A stretch of DNA of 45,407 nt. It comes from an uncultured Oscillospiraceae bacterium (GTDB lineage Bacteria; Bacillota; Clostridia; Oscillospirales; Ruminococcaceae). A program made the position numbers and the translations under genes. Shown here piece after piece: positions 7,353-17,489 of the stretch (position 1 is the stretch's first letter; each line of letters starts with the position of its first letter). The notes below the pieces were generated by a model. That model was not told the origin of the DNA. It saw nothing but the letters and a program-made list of their open reading frames with translations, and did not search any database. The stretch is taken from positions 1 through 45,407 of the forward strand of contig CASFXA010000056.1 of the NCBI GenBank assembly GCA_949298535.1, given 5' to 3'.

Positions 7353-8645
7353 ATGAAACTGATGGTTGTGGGCGGCGGTGGCCGCGAACACGCCCTCATC
7401 AAAAAGCTCCGGGAAAATCCCCGGGTCACTGAAATTTACGCGTTGCCGGGAAACGGCGGCATCTCCTATGACGCTACCTGCGTTCCCATCGCCGCCACCG
7501 ACCTGGACGGCATCACTCAATTTGCTCAGAGCCATGAGATCGACTTTGCTGTGGTAGCCCCCGACGATCCCCTGGTGCTGGGGGCGGTGGACCGGCTGGC
7601 GGAGGTGGGCATCCCCGCCTTCGGCCCCCGGGCCAATGCCGCTATTATTGAGGGCAGCAAGGTCTTTTCCAAAAATCTCATGAAGAAATACCACATCCCC
7701 ACCGCGGAATACGAGGTCTTTACCGACCCCATAGCGGCGGAGGATTATATTGAGGCCAAGAACCGCTTCCCTGTGGTCATCAAGGCAGACGGTTTGGCCC
7801 TGGGCAAGGGCGTTCTCATCGCTCAAACCATGGAGGAGGCCCGGGAGGCCCTGCGCACCATCATGACCGACAAGGTCTTTGGCAAGAGCGGCAACTCCGT
7901 GGTGGTGGAGGAATTCCTCACCGGTCCGGAGGTGTCGGTACTGGCCTTCACCGACGGCGAGACTATGATCCCCATGGTTTCCAGCATGGACCACAAGCGG
8001 GCCATGGACGGGGACCAGGGACTGAACACCGGCGGCATGGGAACCATTGCCCCCAATCCCTACTACACCCCGGAAATCGCCCGGGAGTGCATGGAGACCA
8101 TCTTCCTGCCCACCATGAAGGCTATGAACGCTGAGGGCCGCACCTTCCGGGGCTGCCTCTACTTCGGCCTGATGCTCACCCCCAACGGCCCCAAGGTCAT
8201 TGAGTACAACTGCCGCTTCGGCGATCCCGAGACCCAGGTGGTGCTGCCTCTGCTGAAATCCGACCTGCTGACCATTATGGAAGCCACAGCGGAAGGACGG
8301 CTGAAGGACGTGCCGGTGGAGTTCTCCGACGAAAGCGCCTGCTGCGTAGTGCTGGCCTCCGGCGGCTATCCCACCCGGTATGAGAAGGGCCTGCCCATCT
8401 CCGGCCTCACCGATGGCAATGTTCCCGGCGCCCTGGTCTATCATGCCGGCACCGCCCTCAAGGATGACCAGCTGGTCACCTCCGGCGGACGGGTGCTGGG
8501 TGTAACCGCCACCGCTCCTTCCCTGCCCCAGGCCATCAACGCCGCCTATGCCGCGGCAAAACAGATCACCTTCCCCGCCATGCAGATGCGCCATGACATC
8601 GGCCAGCGGGCTCTGAAGGCGCTGAAATCAGATCAAGGAGTGTAA
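7353..8645 (+). CDS. purD: phosphoribosylamine-glycine ligase (GAR synthetase)
   Basis: PurD condenses phosphoribosylamine with glycine using ATP. The 430-residue product is a standard ATP-grasp enzyme. It opens with MKLMVVGGGGREHALI, has VIKADGLALGKGVLIA in the ATP-grasp core, and the metal-binding YNCRFGDPETQ near residue 290. Length is normal. AAAGGAAG lies about eight bases before the ATG. It stops only four bases before the purL start, which argues for one transcript and possible coupling. Confidence 0.97.
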   Translation: MKLMVVGGGGREHALIKKLRENPRVTEIYALPGNGGISYDATCVPIAATDLDGITQFAQSHEIDFAVVAPDDPLVLGAVDRLAEVGIPAFGPRANAAIIEGSKVFSKNLMKKYHIPTAEYEVFTDPIAAEDYIEAKNRFPVVIKADGLALGKGVLIAQTMEEAREALRTIMTDKVFGKSGNSVVVEEFLTGPEVSVLAFTDGETMIPMVSSMDHKRAMDGDQGLNTGGMGTIAPNPYYTPEIARECMETIFLPTMKAMNAEGRTFRGCLYFGLMLTPNGPKVIEYNCRFGDPETQVVLPLLKSDLLTIMEATAEGRLKDVPVEFSDESACCVVLASGGYPTRYEKGLPISGLTDGNVPGALVYHAGTALKDDQLVTSGGRVLGVTATAPSLPQAINAAYAAAKQITFPAMQMRHDIGQRALKALKSDQGV

Positions 8646-8649
8646 TCCC

Positions 8650-11600
8650 ATGTCTGTTTACCGTATCTATGTGGAGAAAAAGCCCGCCTTCGCCCAGGAG
8701 GCCGCTGCTCTCCTTTCGGATATTCGTACCCTGCTGCAAATTACCTCCCTGGAGGAGCTGCGGCTTCTGAACCGTTACGATGTAGAGGGCATCGATGAGG
8801 TCCTCTTTGACAGCTGCCGCTCCACCGTCTTTTCCGAGCCCCAGCTGGACAACACCTACTGCCAGCTGCCCGCCTGGGACGGCCCCATCTTCGCCGTGGA
8901 GTATCTTCCCGGCCAGTTTGACCAGCGGGCGGATTCCTGCGCCCAGTGCATCCAGATCGTCTCCCAGGGAGAGCGGCCCACGGTCCGCACCGCCCGGGTC
9001 TATCTCCTCAAGGGAAACCTGACCCAGGAGCAGCTGGCCGCCATTAAAAAGCACGTCATCAACCCGGTGGAAAGCCGGGAGGCCTCCCTGGAGACGGTGG
9101 AGACCCTGAACATCCCCTATGATATTCCCACCAGTGTTCCCACCCTCACCGGCTTTTTGCAGCTGGACGAGGCAAAGCTGGCCCAGTTTGTCAAAGACTA
9201 CGGCCTGGCCATGGACCTGGATGACATCAAGTTCTGCCAGAACTATTTCCGCAGCGAGGGCAAGGATCCCACCCTCACCGAGATCCGCATGATCGACACC
9301 TACTGGTCCGACCACTGCCGCCACACCACCTTCGGCACCATTCTGGACAGCGCCGACATCAAAGATCCCGCTGTGCAGGCCGCCTGGGACCGGTGCAAAG
9401 AGATGCGGGAGGAGATTGGCCGTCAAAAGCCCATGACCCTCATGGAGCTGGCTACCCTGGGCGGACGTTACCTGAAAGCCAAGGGGCTGCTGGACAAGCT
9501 GGATGAATCGGAGGAAATCAACGCCTGCACCGTCAAAATGGATGTGGAGGTGGAGGGAAAAACCGAAAAATGGCTTTTCCTCTTTAAAAATGAGACCCAC
9601 AACCATCCCACTGAGATCGAGCCCTTCGGCGGCGCTGCCACCTGCATCGGCGGAGCCATCCGGGACCCCTTAAGCGGACGGGCCTATGTCTATCAGGCCA
9701 TGCGCGTTACCGGCGCTGCCGATCCCCTGCTGCCTGTTTCCCAGACCATGGAGGGCAAGCTGCCCCAGCGGAAGCTGGTGACCACCGCTGCCGCCGGCTA
9801 CAGCTCCTACGGCAACCAGATCGGCCTTGCCACCGGACAGGTGGACGAGCTGTACCATCCCGGCTATGTGGCCAAGCGGATGGAAATCGGCGCTGTGGTA
9901 GGCGCGGCTCCGGTGGAGAATGTCCGCCGGGAGGTCCCAGCCCCTGGCGACATCATCGTGCTGCTGGGCGGACGCACCGGCCGTGATGGCTGCGGCGGCG
10001 CCACCGGCTCCTCCAAGTCCCACAACCTGGGCTCCCTCACCCACTGCGGCGCGGAGGTTCAGAAGGGCAACGCTCCCGAGGAGCGGAAACTCCAGCGGCT
10101 CTTTCGCAATCCCGAGGCCACCCGCCTCATCAAGCGCTGCAACGACTTTGGCGCCGGCGGCGTTTCGGTAGCCATCGGTGAGCTGGCGGACGGCCTGCAC
10201 ATCAACCTCAATGCGGTCCCCAGAAAATATGACGGCCTGGACGGCACCGAGCTGGCCATCTCCGAGTCTCAGGAGAGAATGGCCGTGGTGCTGGCCCCCG
10301 ATACGGTGGATCAGTTTATCGCCCTGGCCAACGCCGAGAACCTGGAAGCCACTGTGGTGGCCACCGTCACCCAGGAGCCCCGGCTGACCATGGAGTGGAA
10401 CGGTGTGACTATTGTGGACCTGAGCCGGGAGTTCTTAAATTCCAACGGCGCGGAGAAACACGCTTCTGTTACCGTACTGGCCCCGGAGAAAATTTCCCGG
10501 GAAATTTCCGGCGCTACCCTCGCCGAGAAACTGGAAAATCTGGTTTCCGACCTGAATGTTTGCTCCAAGCAGGGGCTTGCGGAGCGGTTTGACTCCACTA
10601 TCGGCGCAAACACTGTGCTGATGCCCTTCGGCGGCAAATATCAGCTGACACCCGCTCAGGCCATGGCGGCCAAGATCCCCGTGCTGGGCCGGGAGACCAA
10701 AACCTGCTCGGTGATGGGCTATGGCTTCAATCCCTTCCTCATGGAGCAGAATCCCTTCCTGGGCGCCTATCTGGCGGTGATGGAATCGGTCTGCAAGGTG
10801 GTAGCCACCGGCGGCGACTGGGAGCAGTGCTACCTCACCTTCCAGGAATACTTTGAGCGCCTGGGCACCGATCCCACCCGTTGGGGCAAGCCTTTTGCCG
10901 CCCTTCTGGGTTCCATCAAGGCCCAGGACGAGTTGGGCATCGCCTCCATTGGCGGCAAGGATTCCATGTCCGGCTCCTTTGAGAAGATCGACGTCCCCCC
11001 CACCCTGGTCTCCTTCGCGGTGTCCATCTGCAATACCGACTGGATCATCTCCCCTGAGTTCAAGAAGGCCGGTTCCAGAGTGGTGCTGCTGACCACCAAG
11101 ACCAAGGAGGATGGTTCCTTCGATGCCGAGAATCTGAAAGCAAACTTCCGTCTGGTATCCGACCTCATCCGCTCCGGCAAGGTCCTTTCCGCCAGCACCC
11201 CCGGTTACGGCGGCATCTGGGAGACCCTGTTCAAGCGTACCCTGGGCAACGGCATCGGCTTTGCTCTGGCGGAGGATGTGGATGCGAACCGTCTCTTTGA
11301 CTACGCCTACGGCTCCTTTGTGCTGGAGCTGGCGGAGGACGCTCCCATGGTCGGCACATTGTTAGGTCATACCATCGGCGACTATGTGCTGCGCTGCGGC
11401 GGACAGGATATTTCTCTGGAGCAGCTCCAGGCACGCTATCAGAGCAAGCTGGAGAGCGTGTTCCCTGTCTTCCCTGCCGCTCAAAAGGCAGAACCGGTGA
11501 AGGCCTTCTCCTGGGAAGCCAAAGAGCACGCCGCCCCCAAGATCGGCTTTGCCCGTCCCCGGGTGCTCATTCCCGTGTTCCCCGGCACCAACTGCGAATA

Positions 11601-12354
11601 TGACACCGCCAGAGCTATGGAAGATGCCGGAGCCGAGGCAAAGATCATCGTGGTCAACAACCTTTCCGCCCAGGGCATTGCCCAATCGGTGGAGGAGATG
11701 GCCGCGGAGATCGCCAAGAGCCAGATCATCTTCATCCCCGGCGGCTTCTCCGGCGGCGACGAGCCGGACGGCTCCGGTAAGTTCATCACCGCTTTCTTCC
11801 GCAACCCCGCGGTGAAGGATGCCGTCCACAAACTGCTGGATGAGCGGGATGGCCTGATGTGCGGTGTCTGCAATGGCTTCCAGGCCCTGATCAAGCTGGG
11901 ACTGGTCCCCTACGGCCACATTATCGACACGGACGAGCACTGCCCCACCCTTACTTACAATATCATCGCCCGCCACCAGTCCAAATTGGTGACCACCAGG
12001 GTAGCTTCCAATAAATCTCCCTGGCTCAGTCACTGTAAAGTCGGAGAGCTTCACACCGTTGCTATCTCCCACGGAGAGGGCCGGTTTGTGGCGGATGAGC
12101 AGTTGATTGAGAAATTGGCGGCCAATGGCCAGATCGCCACCCAGTATTGCGATCTCAGCGGTCAGCCCACCATGGACATTCGCTACAATCCCAACGGCTC
12201 CGCCTTCGCCATTGAGGGCATCACCTCTCCTGATGGCCGAATCTTCGGCAAAATGGGCCACAGCGAGCGGAAGGGCGATAACCTCTATAAGAATGTGGAG
12301 GGCAACAAGGACAACGGTATGTTCCGCAGCGCGGTGCTTTATTATCAGGTGTAA
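8650..12354 (+). CDS. purL: FGAM synthase, single-chain long form with glutaminase domain
   Basis: PurL converts FGAR, glutamine and ATP to FGAM. The 1234-residue chain carries a PurS-like N-terminal part, two AIR-synthase-like halves (DHCRHTTF near residue 223, NETHNHPTEIEPFGG near 315) and a C-terminal class I glutamine amidotransferase. That last domain shows FPGTNCEYDTARAMEDAG, the nucleophile motif CGVCNGFQ, and SHGEGRF with the catalytic His. The length and domain order fit the clostridial/streptococcal single-chain clade, not the three-part PurSQL of Bacillus, and no purS or purQ is present. AAGGAG is nine bases before the ATG. It is the last gene of the operon; a terminator follows. 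Confidence 0.96.
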   Translation: MSVYRIYVEKKPAFAQEAAALLSDIRTLLQITSLEELRLLNRYDVEGIDEVLFDSCRSTVFSEPQLDNTYCQLPAWDGPIFAVEYLPGQFDQRADSCAQCIQIVSQGERPTVRTARVYLLKGNLTQEQLAAIKKHVINPVESREASLETVETLNIPYDIPTSVPTLTGFLQLDEAKLAQFVKDYGLAMDLDDIKFCQNYFRSEGKDPTLTEIRMIDTYWSDHCRHTTFGTILDSADIKDPAVQAAWDRCKEMREEIGRQKPMTLMELATLGGRYLKAKGLLDKLDESEEINACTVKMDVEVEGKTEKWLFLFKNETHNHPTEIEPFGGAATCIGGAIRDPLSGRAYVYQAMRVTGAADPLLPVSQTMEGKLPQRKLVTTAAAGYSSYGNQIGLATGQVDELYHPGYVAKRMEIGAVVGAAPVENVRREVPAPGDIIVLLGGRTGRDGCGGATGSSKSHNLGSLTHCGAEVQKGNAPEERKLQRLFRNPEATRLIKRCNDFGAGGVSVAIGELADGLHINLNAVPRKYDGLDGTELAISESQERMAVVLAPDTVDQFIALANAENLEATVVATVTQEPRLTMEWNGVTIVDLSREFLNSNGAEKHASVTVLAPEKISREISGATLAEKLENLVSDLNVCSKQGLAERFDSTIGANTVLMPFGGKYQLTPAQAMAAKIPVLGRETKTCSVMGYGFNPFLMEQNPFLGAYLAVMESVCKVVATGGDWEQCYLTFQEYFERLGTDPTRWGKPFAALLGSIKAQDELGIASIGGKDSMSGSFEKIDVPPTLVSFAVSICNTDWIISPEFKKAGSRVVLLTTKTKEDGSFDAENLKANFRLVSDLIRSGKVLSASTPGYGGIWETLFKRTLGNGIGFALAEDVDANRLFDYAYGSFVLELAEDAPMVGTLLGHTIGDYVLRCGGQDISLEQLQARYQSKLESVFPVFPAAQKAEPVKAFSWEAKEHAAPKIGFARPRVLIPVFPGTNCEYDTARAMEDAGAEAKIIVVNNLSAQGIAQSVEEMAAEIAKSQIIFIPGGFSGGDEPDGSGKFITAFFRNPAVKDAVHKLLDERDGLMCGVCNGFQALIKLGLVPYGHIIDTDEHCPTLTYNIIARHQSKLVTTRVASNKSPWLSHCKVGELHTVAISHGEGRFVADEQLIEKLAANGQIATQYCDLSGQPTMDIRYNPNGSAFAIEGITSPDGRIFGKMGHSERKGDNLYKNVEGNKDNGMFRSAVLYYQV

Positions 12355-12381
12355 TTCTTCCCTGACAGCCAGAAATTTTCT

Positions 12382-12429
12382 GAGCGGCTTCCTCCCGGTT
12401 GGTCCGGGCGGAGCCGCTCTTTTCCTTTC
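12382..12429 (+). terminator. intrinsic terminator of the purine operon
   Basis: GAGCGGCT at 12382-12389 pairs with AGCCGCTC at 12412-12419. The stem continues inward through TCCCGG/CCGGG with small bulges, and TTTTCCTTTCC follows. It begins 27 bases after the purL stop. Confidence 0.8.
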
Positions 12430-12954
12430 CCCGGGAGTAAGATCTGGCCATACAAGATAAGGACATTCTGCAGCCTCAGCGGATAAAGAGCAAAATATCC
12501 GCCTTCAGGGGCTTTTTCTCCCTACCTGCAGCCTGCCCCTCAACGCTGGGAAACGATGAAAAACCGGACTAAAACAGACTGATGCCCGACAGGAACGGGA
12601 AGCCGGACCGGACCTGTTTTCTCCCTGTCCGGCACTTTGCTTGGCTTATGGAAAGCAACGCCCTCTAATATACACAGAGAAATCCCGGCGGAAAAGCGGA
12701 GCCATTCTTTCTGTTCCTTCTTTCCGGGAGACGAAATCACCGGAACGGTTCCGCGTCCCCATTGGGGAACTGAATCCAGGGAGGGCGCATCATTTCAGGC
12801 AAACTAAGCGGCCTCCTGGAACAGGCGATGTGCGGAAAAAGAATCCCGCCGGCATCAAAGCCACTTCATTTCGGCGAGGCATCAAACTTCCCTTCTATTT
12901 TTTCTTCTTTTGGCGCATATAGATAAAAAGAAAAGGCAGGAAGGGTGGTTGACC
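12430..12954 (+). other. gene-free spacer between purL and the flippase gene
   Basis: No convincing coding frame is seen on either strand over about 525 bases; the open frames present are low-complexity and lack ribosome-binding sites. One further hairpin occurs (GCCGGAC 12602-12608 with GTCCGGC 12626-12632). The right end carries a possible sporulation promoter element and the ribosome-binding site of the next gene. Confidence 0.5.
12916..12924 (+). promoter_or_regulatory. possible mother-cell sigma -10 element before the flippase gene
   Basis: CATATAGAT at 12916-12924 resembles the CATA-type -10 elements of sigma-E and sigma-K promoters and sits 30 bases before the ATG. SpoVB of Bacillus is expressed in the mother cell, which would agree. 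The -35 region is not convincing, so this is a weak call. Confidence 0.25.
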
Positions 12955-14538
12955 ATGGGGAGAGCGCGACGGTTTGTGGGAAATGTGCTGCTGCTGACAG
13001 GGACCTCGCTCTTAATGCGGCTGATCGGCCTGGGCTTTCAGATCTATCTGACCCGGCAGATCGGCGCGGAGGGGGTGGGGCTCTATCAGCTGATTATGTC
13101 GGTGGAGCTGTTCGCCTCCACTCTGGCTGTCTGCGGGATGCGTCTGGCGGCCATGCGCCTGGTGACGCTGGAAATTGCCGCCGGCGGCCCTGGCCGCGGA
13201 AAACGCGCGCTGCGGTACTGCCTGACATACTCTCTGTTTTTTGGCAGCATGGCGGCAATCATTCTGTTTTCCACCGCCTCCTGGATCGCTGAAAAATTGC
13301 TGAAAAGCCCCGACGCCGGGCTGTCCCTGCGGATTCTGGCTCTCAGTCTTCCGGCCCTGGGCGTTTCCGCTTCCCTGGGCGGATATTTCACCGCCATCCA
13401 TAAAATTGACCGCAGCGTTGCCGCTCAATTTGCGGAACAGTTCTGCCGCATCGGCTGCACCGTGGGTCTTTTAACCCTTCTGCTGCCCCAAACTCCCCGG
13501 ATGGCCTGTGCGGCGGTAGCCTCCGGAGCGGTGGTCTCAGAGATCTTCTCCTGTCTGCTTCAGTTGATTCTCTGCCGCCGTATCGCCCGGAAAATCCCGC
13601 TCTCCTCCTCCGGCCCAAGGCTCCATGGTCAGCTGCTGGGATTGGCATTGCCCATCGCCGCCAGCGCGCTGCTCCGCTCCGGCCTTTCCTCCATCGAATC
13701 CATCCTCACCCCCATCGGTCTGGGACAATCCGGCATGAGCTATTCCAGCGCTCTGTCCGTCTACGGCATGGTACGGGGCATGGCTATGCCCGTACTCTTT
13801 TTTCCTGTGGCGCTGCTCACTTCCCTGGGGGAGCTTTTGGTGCCGGAAATCACGGAATGTCAGGCTGCCCGGCGCCACCGGCAGCTTCATTATATTCTGT
13901 CCCGCTCCTTTCAGCTGACGGTTCCCTTCTCCATTGGCATTACCGGCCTGCTGTATGCTTACGCAGAACCTTTGGGGATGATTTTATACGGAAACAGCCA
14001 AGCCGCCGATTTCATCCGTCTTCTGGCCCCCCTGGTGCCGGTTATGTATGTGGATACAGTCGGCGACGGGATGCTCAAGGGATTGGGGGCTCAGGTAGCT
14101 TCCATGAACTACAATATTCTGGATGCCTTTATCGGCATCTGCTTTGTACTGATTTTCCTGCCCCGGTATGGGGTTGCGGCTTATATCGCTTCCATCTACG
14201 TCACCGAGACCATCAATTTTCTCCTAACCATGAATAAAGTGATTGCGATGACGGAGTTTCATTTTCAGTGGGGACCCTGGGTTTTGAAACCCGCTTTCTC
14301 CATTCTGGGGGCCTTGTCCGCCGCAGCTTTGGTCCAAAGACAGTTCAGTCTGGATCCTTTCCGCTGTGGTCAGCTGTTTCTGATTCTCGCGGTGGCGCTG
14401 ACGGTATATCTGGTGGCGCTGATTTTGTTCGCGTCCATCACCCGTGAGGATCTTCACTGGTTGCTGGGGCTGACCAAACGGGATGGCTCCCGGCGGCGGC
14501 GTGGCTGTTCTTCCAGAATGAGACCGGAGCCTCTCTGA
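12955..14538 (+). CDS. spoVB: SpoVB/MurJ-like polysaccharide flippase
   Basis: This is a 527-residue multi-pass membrane protein of the MATE-like MOP superfamily. Its start is typical of SpoVB: a short basic N-terminus, then LMRLIGLGFQIYLTRQIGAEGVGLYQLI. About 12-14 hydrophobic helices follow. SpoVB proteins are thought to flip lipid-linked cortex precursors in the forespore outer membrane during sporulation. ATG at 12955 follows an AGGAAGGGTGG site; the in-frame ATG at 12910 lacks one. It stands alone between the purine operon and a two-component system. The tail is rich in Arg. A vegetative paralogue role cannot be excluded from sequence alone. Confidence 0.82.
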   Translation: MGRARRFVGNVLLLTGTSLLMRLIGLGFQIYLTRQIGAEGVGLYQLIMSVELFASTLAVCGMRLAAMRLVTLEIAAGGPGRGKRALRYCLTYSLFFGSMAAIILFSTASWIAEKLLKSPDAGLSLRILALSLPALGVSASLGGYFTAIHKIDRSVAAQFAEQFCRIGCTVGLLTLLLPQTPRMACAAVASGAVVSEIFSCLLQLILCRRIARKIPLSSSGPRLHGQLLGLALPIAASALLRSGLSSIESILTPIGLGQSGMSYSSALSVYGMVRGMAMPVLFFPVALLTSLGELLVPEITECQAARRHRQLHYILSRSFQLTVPFSIGITGLLYAYAEPLGMILYGNSQAADFIRLLAPLVPVMYVDTVGDGMLKGLGAQVASMNYNILDAFIGICFVLIFLPRYGVAAYIASIYVTETINFLLTMNKVIAMTEFHFQWGPWVLKPAFSILGALSAAALVQRQFSLDPFRCGQLFLILAVALTVYLVALILFASITREDLHWLLGLTKRDGSRRRRGCSSRMRPEPL

Positions 14539-14764
14539 AAATGATGAAAAAACCGCGTCATTCCTCTCCCATATCCAAGCGCTGAAAACGCCGGCTCAGC
14601 CCTCCGGACCCAAGAAGCGTCCCCGTTCCGGGAGAAAGTTGCTCTCCCCATCCAAAAAAATAATTCTTTTTTCATCTTCCTTTCAGCTTTCTGTGTTATT
14701 CTTATATTGAGATTTCATCAAGACTGGGAAAATCTGTTCTCCCGCCTAAAAGGAGCGATGGAAA

Positions 14765-15445
14765 ATGAATATTTTGGTGGTGGAGGACGAACGCCGTTTG
14801 GCGGACTCCATCGTTGATTTATTACAGACCAACAATTACGCCGCCGAAGCAGTTTATGATGGCGTGGAAGGATGTGACTGCGCCGTCAGCGGCATTTATG
14901 ATCTGATTATCCTGGATGTCATGCTCCCTAGAATGGATGGTTTTCAGGTCGCCAAACAATTGCGCCGCCAGCGGGTGGGCACTCCCATTCTGATGCTGAC
15001 AGCCCGTTCCGATGTTACGGACCGCATCAGCGGCCTGAATTCCGGCGCCGATTACTATCTGACAAAGCCCTTTAATACCGGAGAACTACTGGCCTGTGTC
15101 CGGGCCCTGCTGCGGCGTCAGGGGCCGCAAACGGAGATCCTCTCCTACGGCAATACCGATTTGGATTTATCCACCAGCATCCTGTCTGCTCAGGGGGGAG
15201 ATTCCATCCGCCTGAGCGCCCGGGAATTTGATTTGATGCGCCTGCTGCTGACAGCCCAATACCGGAATATTTCCAAGGAAACTCTGCTGACCAAGGTCTG
15301 GGGATACGATTCCAACGCCGACGAAAATCATGTGGAGGTTTATGTTTCTTTTTTACGGAAAAAGCTGGCCAGCATCGGCTCCAACCTGCAAATTGAGGCC
15401 ATCCGCCGTCAGGGATACCATCTGGAGGTGAAGGACTGTGATTAA
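14765..15445 (+). CDS. OmpR/PhoB-family response regulator
   Basis: The 226-residue protein has a receiver domain (about 1-118) with the acidic pair Glu7-Asp8, the phospho-acceptor Asp51 in LIILDVMLP, and Lys101 in YYLTKPF. A C-terminal winged-helix DNA-binding domain follows, ending in VYVSFLRKKLASIGSNLQIEAIRRQGYHL. It should bind DNA when phosphorylated by the kinase encoded next to it. AGGAG at 14751-14755 lies nine bases before the ATG. Its stop overlaps the kinase start by eight bases. The neighbouring NEW3-ABC genes are possible targets, by location only. Confidence 0.95.
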   Translation: MNILVVEDERRLADSIVDLLQTNNYAAEAVYDGVEGCDCAVSGIYDLIILDVMLPRMDGFQVAKQLRRQRVGTPILMLTARSDVTDRISGLNSGADYYLTKPFNTGELLACVRALLRRQGPQTEILSYGNTDLDLSTSILSAQGGDSIRLSAREFDLMRLLLTAQYRNISKETLLTKVWGYDSNADENHVEVYVSFLRKKLASIGSNLQIEAIRRQGYHLEVKDCD

Positions 15446-16658
15446 GCGGCTGAAAATCAAATTCGTCTGCATCAATATGTCCATTGTGGTGGTGATGCTC
15501 ACTGCTATTTTTGTCCTCATGTTTGTCAGCACCACCCAAAATCTGGCCCAGGAAAGTGAAAATTTTCTCCGAAGCGTAGCCGTCAATCCCATGCGCACCT
15601 CCCGCCCCGGCGAGGGGGAGCAGGGAGTCTATCTCCCCTATTTTTTCCTGGACATCAGCGGCAGCGGAGATATACTTGCCATCAGCAACGGCTACTATGA
15701 TCTGGAGGATGAAGCCCGCCTCCGGGAGCTGATCTCCATTCCCATCTCCTCGGGCGAATATACCGGCATCATTCCGGGTTACCACCTGCGCTATTATCGC
15801 CTCTCCACCCCCACCAGCCAACGAATCGTTTTTGGGGACATCTCCAATGAACTCAATACCATTTCCCATCTGATCCGACAGTTCCTGCTGATCGGCGGCC
15901 TGAGCCTTCTGGCCTTTTTGGGAATCAGCATCGCTTTGGCCCACTGGGCGATACAGCCTGTGGAGGAAGCCTGGCAGCAGCAGCGAAGATTTGTGGCGGA
16001 CGCCTCCCATGAGCTGAAAACACCGCTGACGGTCATTTTGGCCAATACGGATCTGATCCGGGACAGCGGCTATGACGGAACCCAGCTGCCGGAACGGATG
16101 GAACATATCGCCGCGGAATCCCGTCAAATGCGCCATCTGGTGGAGAGCCTGCTGGAACTGGCCCGTGCGGACGATGGTTCAGCGTCGCAGATATTTGGAT
16201 CGGTGGATTTCAGTCATGTGGTGGAAAGCCGGCTGCTCACCTTTGAACCAATTTTTTATGAAAAAGGCTTTCACCTGGAAAGCGACATCGGTCCCGGCAT
16301 CCGGTTATATGGCGCGGCGGATCCCCTGGGGCAGGTGTTGGAGGTGTTATTGGATAACGCCTCAAAATATACCAGTCCCAAGGGGCATATTGCCCTTTCT
16401 CTCAAGCAATTGGACCACCGCCATTGCCTGCTCTCCGTAGGCAGCGAAGGGGACGCAATTCCCTCGGACGAGCTGAAAAAAATCTTTCACCGATTCTATC
16501 GGCGGGATCCCTCCCGTACCTCCAGCGACGGATATGGGTTGGGACTGTCCATCGCGGAAACCATCGTCAAAAAACATGGGGGCAAAATCTGGGCGGAAAG
16601 CAGCTGCGGCATCAACACCTTTTTTGTGCGGCTGCCGCTGAAAGGCAAACGTCGATAA
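15438..16658 (+). CDS. membrane sensor histidine kinase
   Basis: The 406-residue kinase begins at GTG 15438 inside the end of the regulator gene and behind a TGGAGGTGAAGG site. Two membrane helices (about 10-31 and 146-168) enclose an extracytoplasmic region of roughly 110 residues with no recognised sensor fold. The dimerisation domain has SHELKTPL with the phospho-acceptor His191. The ATPase domain has LDNASKYTS (N box), FHRFYRRD (F box) and DGYGLGLSIAETIVKKHGG (G boxes). It pairs with the upstream regulator. The signal is unknown. Confidence 0.94.
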   Translation: MIKRLKIKFVCINMSIVVVMLTAIFVLMFVSTTQNLAQESENFLRSVAVNPMRTSRPGEGEQGVYLPYFFLDISGSGDILAISNGYYDLEDEARLRELISIPISSGEYTGIIPGYHLRYYRLSTPTSQRIVFGDISNELNTISHLIRQFLLIGGLSLLAFLGISIALAHWAIQPVEEAWQQQRRFVADASHELKTPLTVILANTDLIRDSGYDGTQLPERMEHIAAESRQMRHLVESLLELARADDGSASQIFGSVDFSHVVESRLLTFEPIFYEKGFHLESDIGPGIRLYGAADPLGQVLEVLLDNASKYTSPKGHIALSLKQLDHRHCLLSVGSEGDAIPSDELKKIFHRFYRRDPSRTSSDGYGLGLSIAETIVKKHGGKIWAESSCGINTFFVRLPLKGKRR

Positions 16659-16722
16659 TTCCCCTCTGATTCCATCAATCCCCCCGATGCTTATTTCTTG
16701 TTATTTCCCTGCGGCCTTCTGC

Positions 16723-16771
16723 GCGCCGGCGCCGGACAACCTTTCAAGTTCCGGCGCTGGCGCTGTTTTTT
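16723..16771 (+). terminator. intrinsic terminator of the two-component operon
   Basis: Thirteen bases at 16723-16735 pair with 16751-16763 (one G-U), and TGTTTTTT follows. It lies 64 bases after the kinase stop. Confidence 0.8.
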
Positions 16772-17489
16772 CAGCGAAAAATCCTTTTCCTGTTTTTCTT
16801 CCGGGACCGCCGGATCGATTTTGCTGCCAGAATTTCCGACTCGCTCCCTCCCTCATAAGCGAAGGAGGCTGGCATAAATTTAATTCTGGCCCTTTGTCGC
16901 GGGCAATGGACTTTGCTTTGAGAGGCTGACCATCCCTGCTTCGTTTCAGTTCCGGGAAGTTTTTCGGAGATGGAGCTGCTTCCTGATAAACCGACGATAC
17001 TCCCCTCTGAATACAGGGCAAAGCGTCAGGAATCCGCCTGACCCAGAAAAATTCTGTTGTCCCCTGTCCCGGAAGGATCACTTCACCAGCAAACTTGGAA
17101 AAGATTCAAATTTTGTTTACATTTATACCCCCTTTTTTCAGCGCCGGTTAAGCCTTGAGGAGTAAGGTGAAACTGTACCCTTCATGGACAAAGGGCCAAA
17201 GCGCCGGAGAGGGACAACAAAGGGCGCCGCCCTTTTCTGCCCGGCGGACGTCTGCTGGGTTTTTGTCCTTCAGCCTTGCGGCTTCGGTTTTTCTCTCCAT
17301 CCACTTCTCCGGCCTTTTCGGAGGCAAAATCTGTTTCTGGCAGCACAGATCCTTTTTCCCGGAGAAAAGATGAACCACGCTTCCGAAGGTCCGTCCGGTT
17401 CCAGAAAATCCTTTTACTCCTTGTTCACGGAGGGTAAAGGGAAGAGATGCTTGTTCTTCCTTAAAAAAGAAAAAAGGAGCATGAATGAG
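16772..17489 (+). other. gene-free region and long leader of the NEW3-ABC operon
   Basis: No coding frame is supported over about 720 bases. The reading frame of the next gene is open back to 17184, but that part has no ribosome-binding site and an unlikely composition. A promoter is predicted at 17095-17123, so the mRNA would carry a leader of about 360 bases. Within it AAAGGGC (17219-17225) pairs with GCCCTTT (17229-17235) before a T-rich stretch, and CTCCG/CGGAG form another hairpin near 17305-17325. Confidence 0.5.
17095..17123 (+). promoter_or_regulatory. predicted promoter of the NEW3-ABC operon
   Basis: TTGGAA (17095-17100) and TACATT (17118-17123) are separated by 17 bases. A TTTATA a few bases later is an alternative -10. 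Confidence 0.4.

Noticed and set aside
12641..12922. 93-residue frame on the + strand before the flippase gene
   Set aside because: No ribosome-binding site, low-complexity Phe-rich end and no recognisable pattern.
17184..17489. N-terminal extension of the NEW3 protein by about 100 residues
   Set aside because: The extension has no ribosome-binding site and an odd composition, and it would bury the clear signal peptide that begins at 17490.
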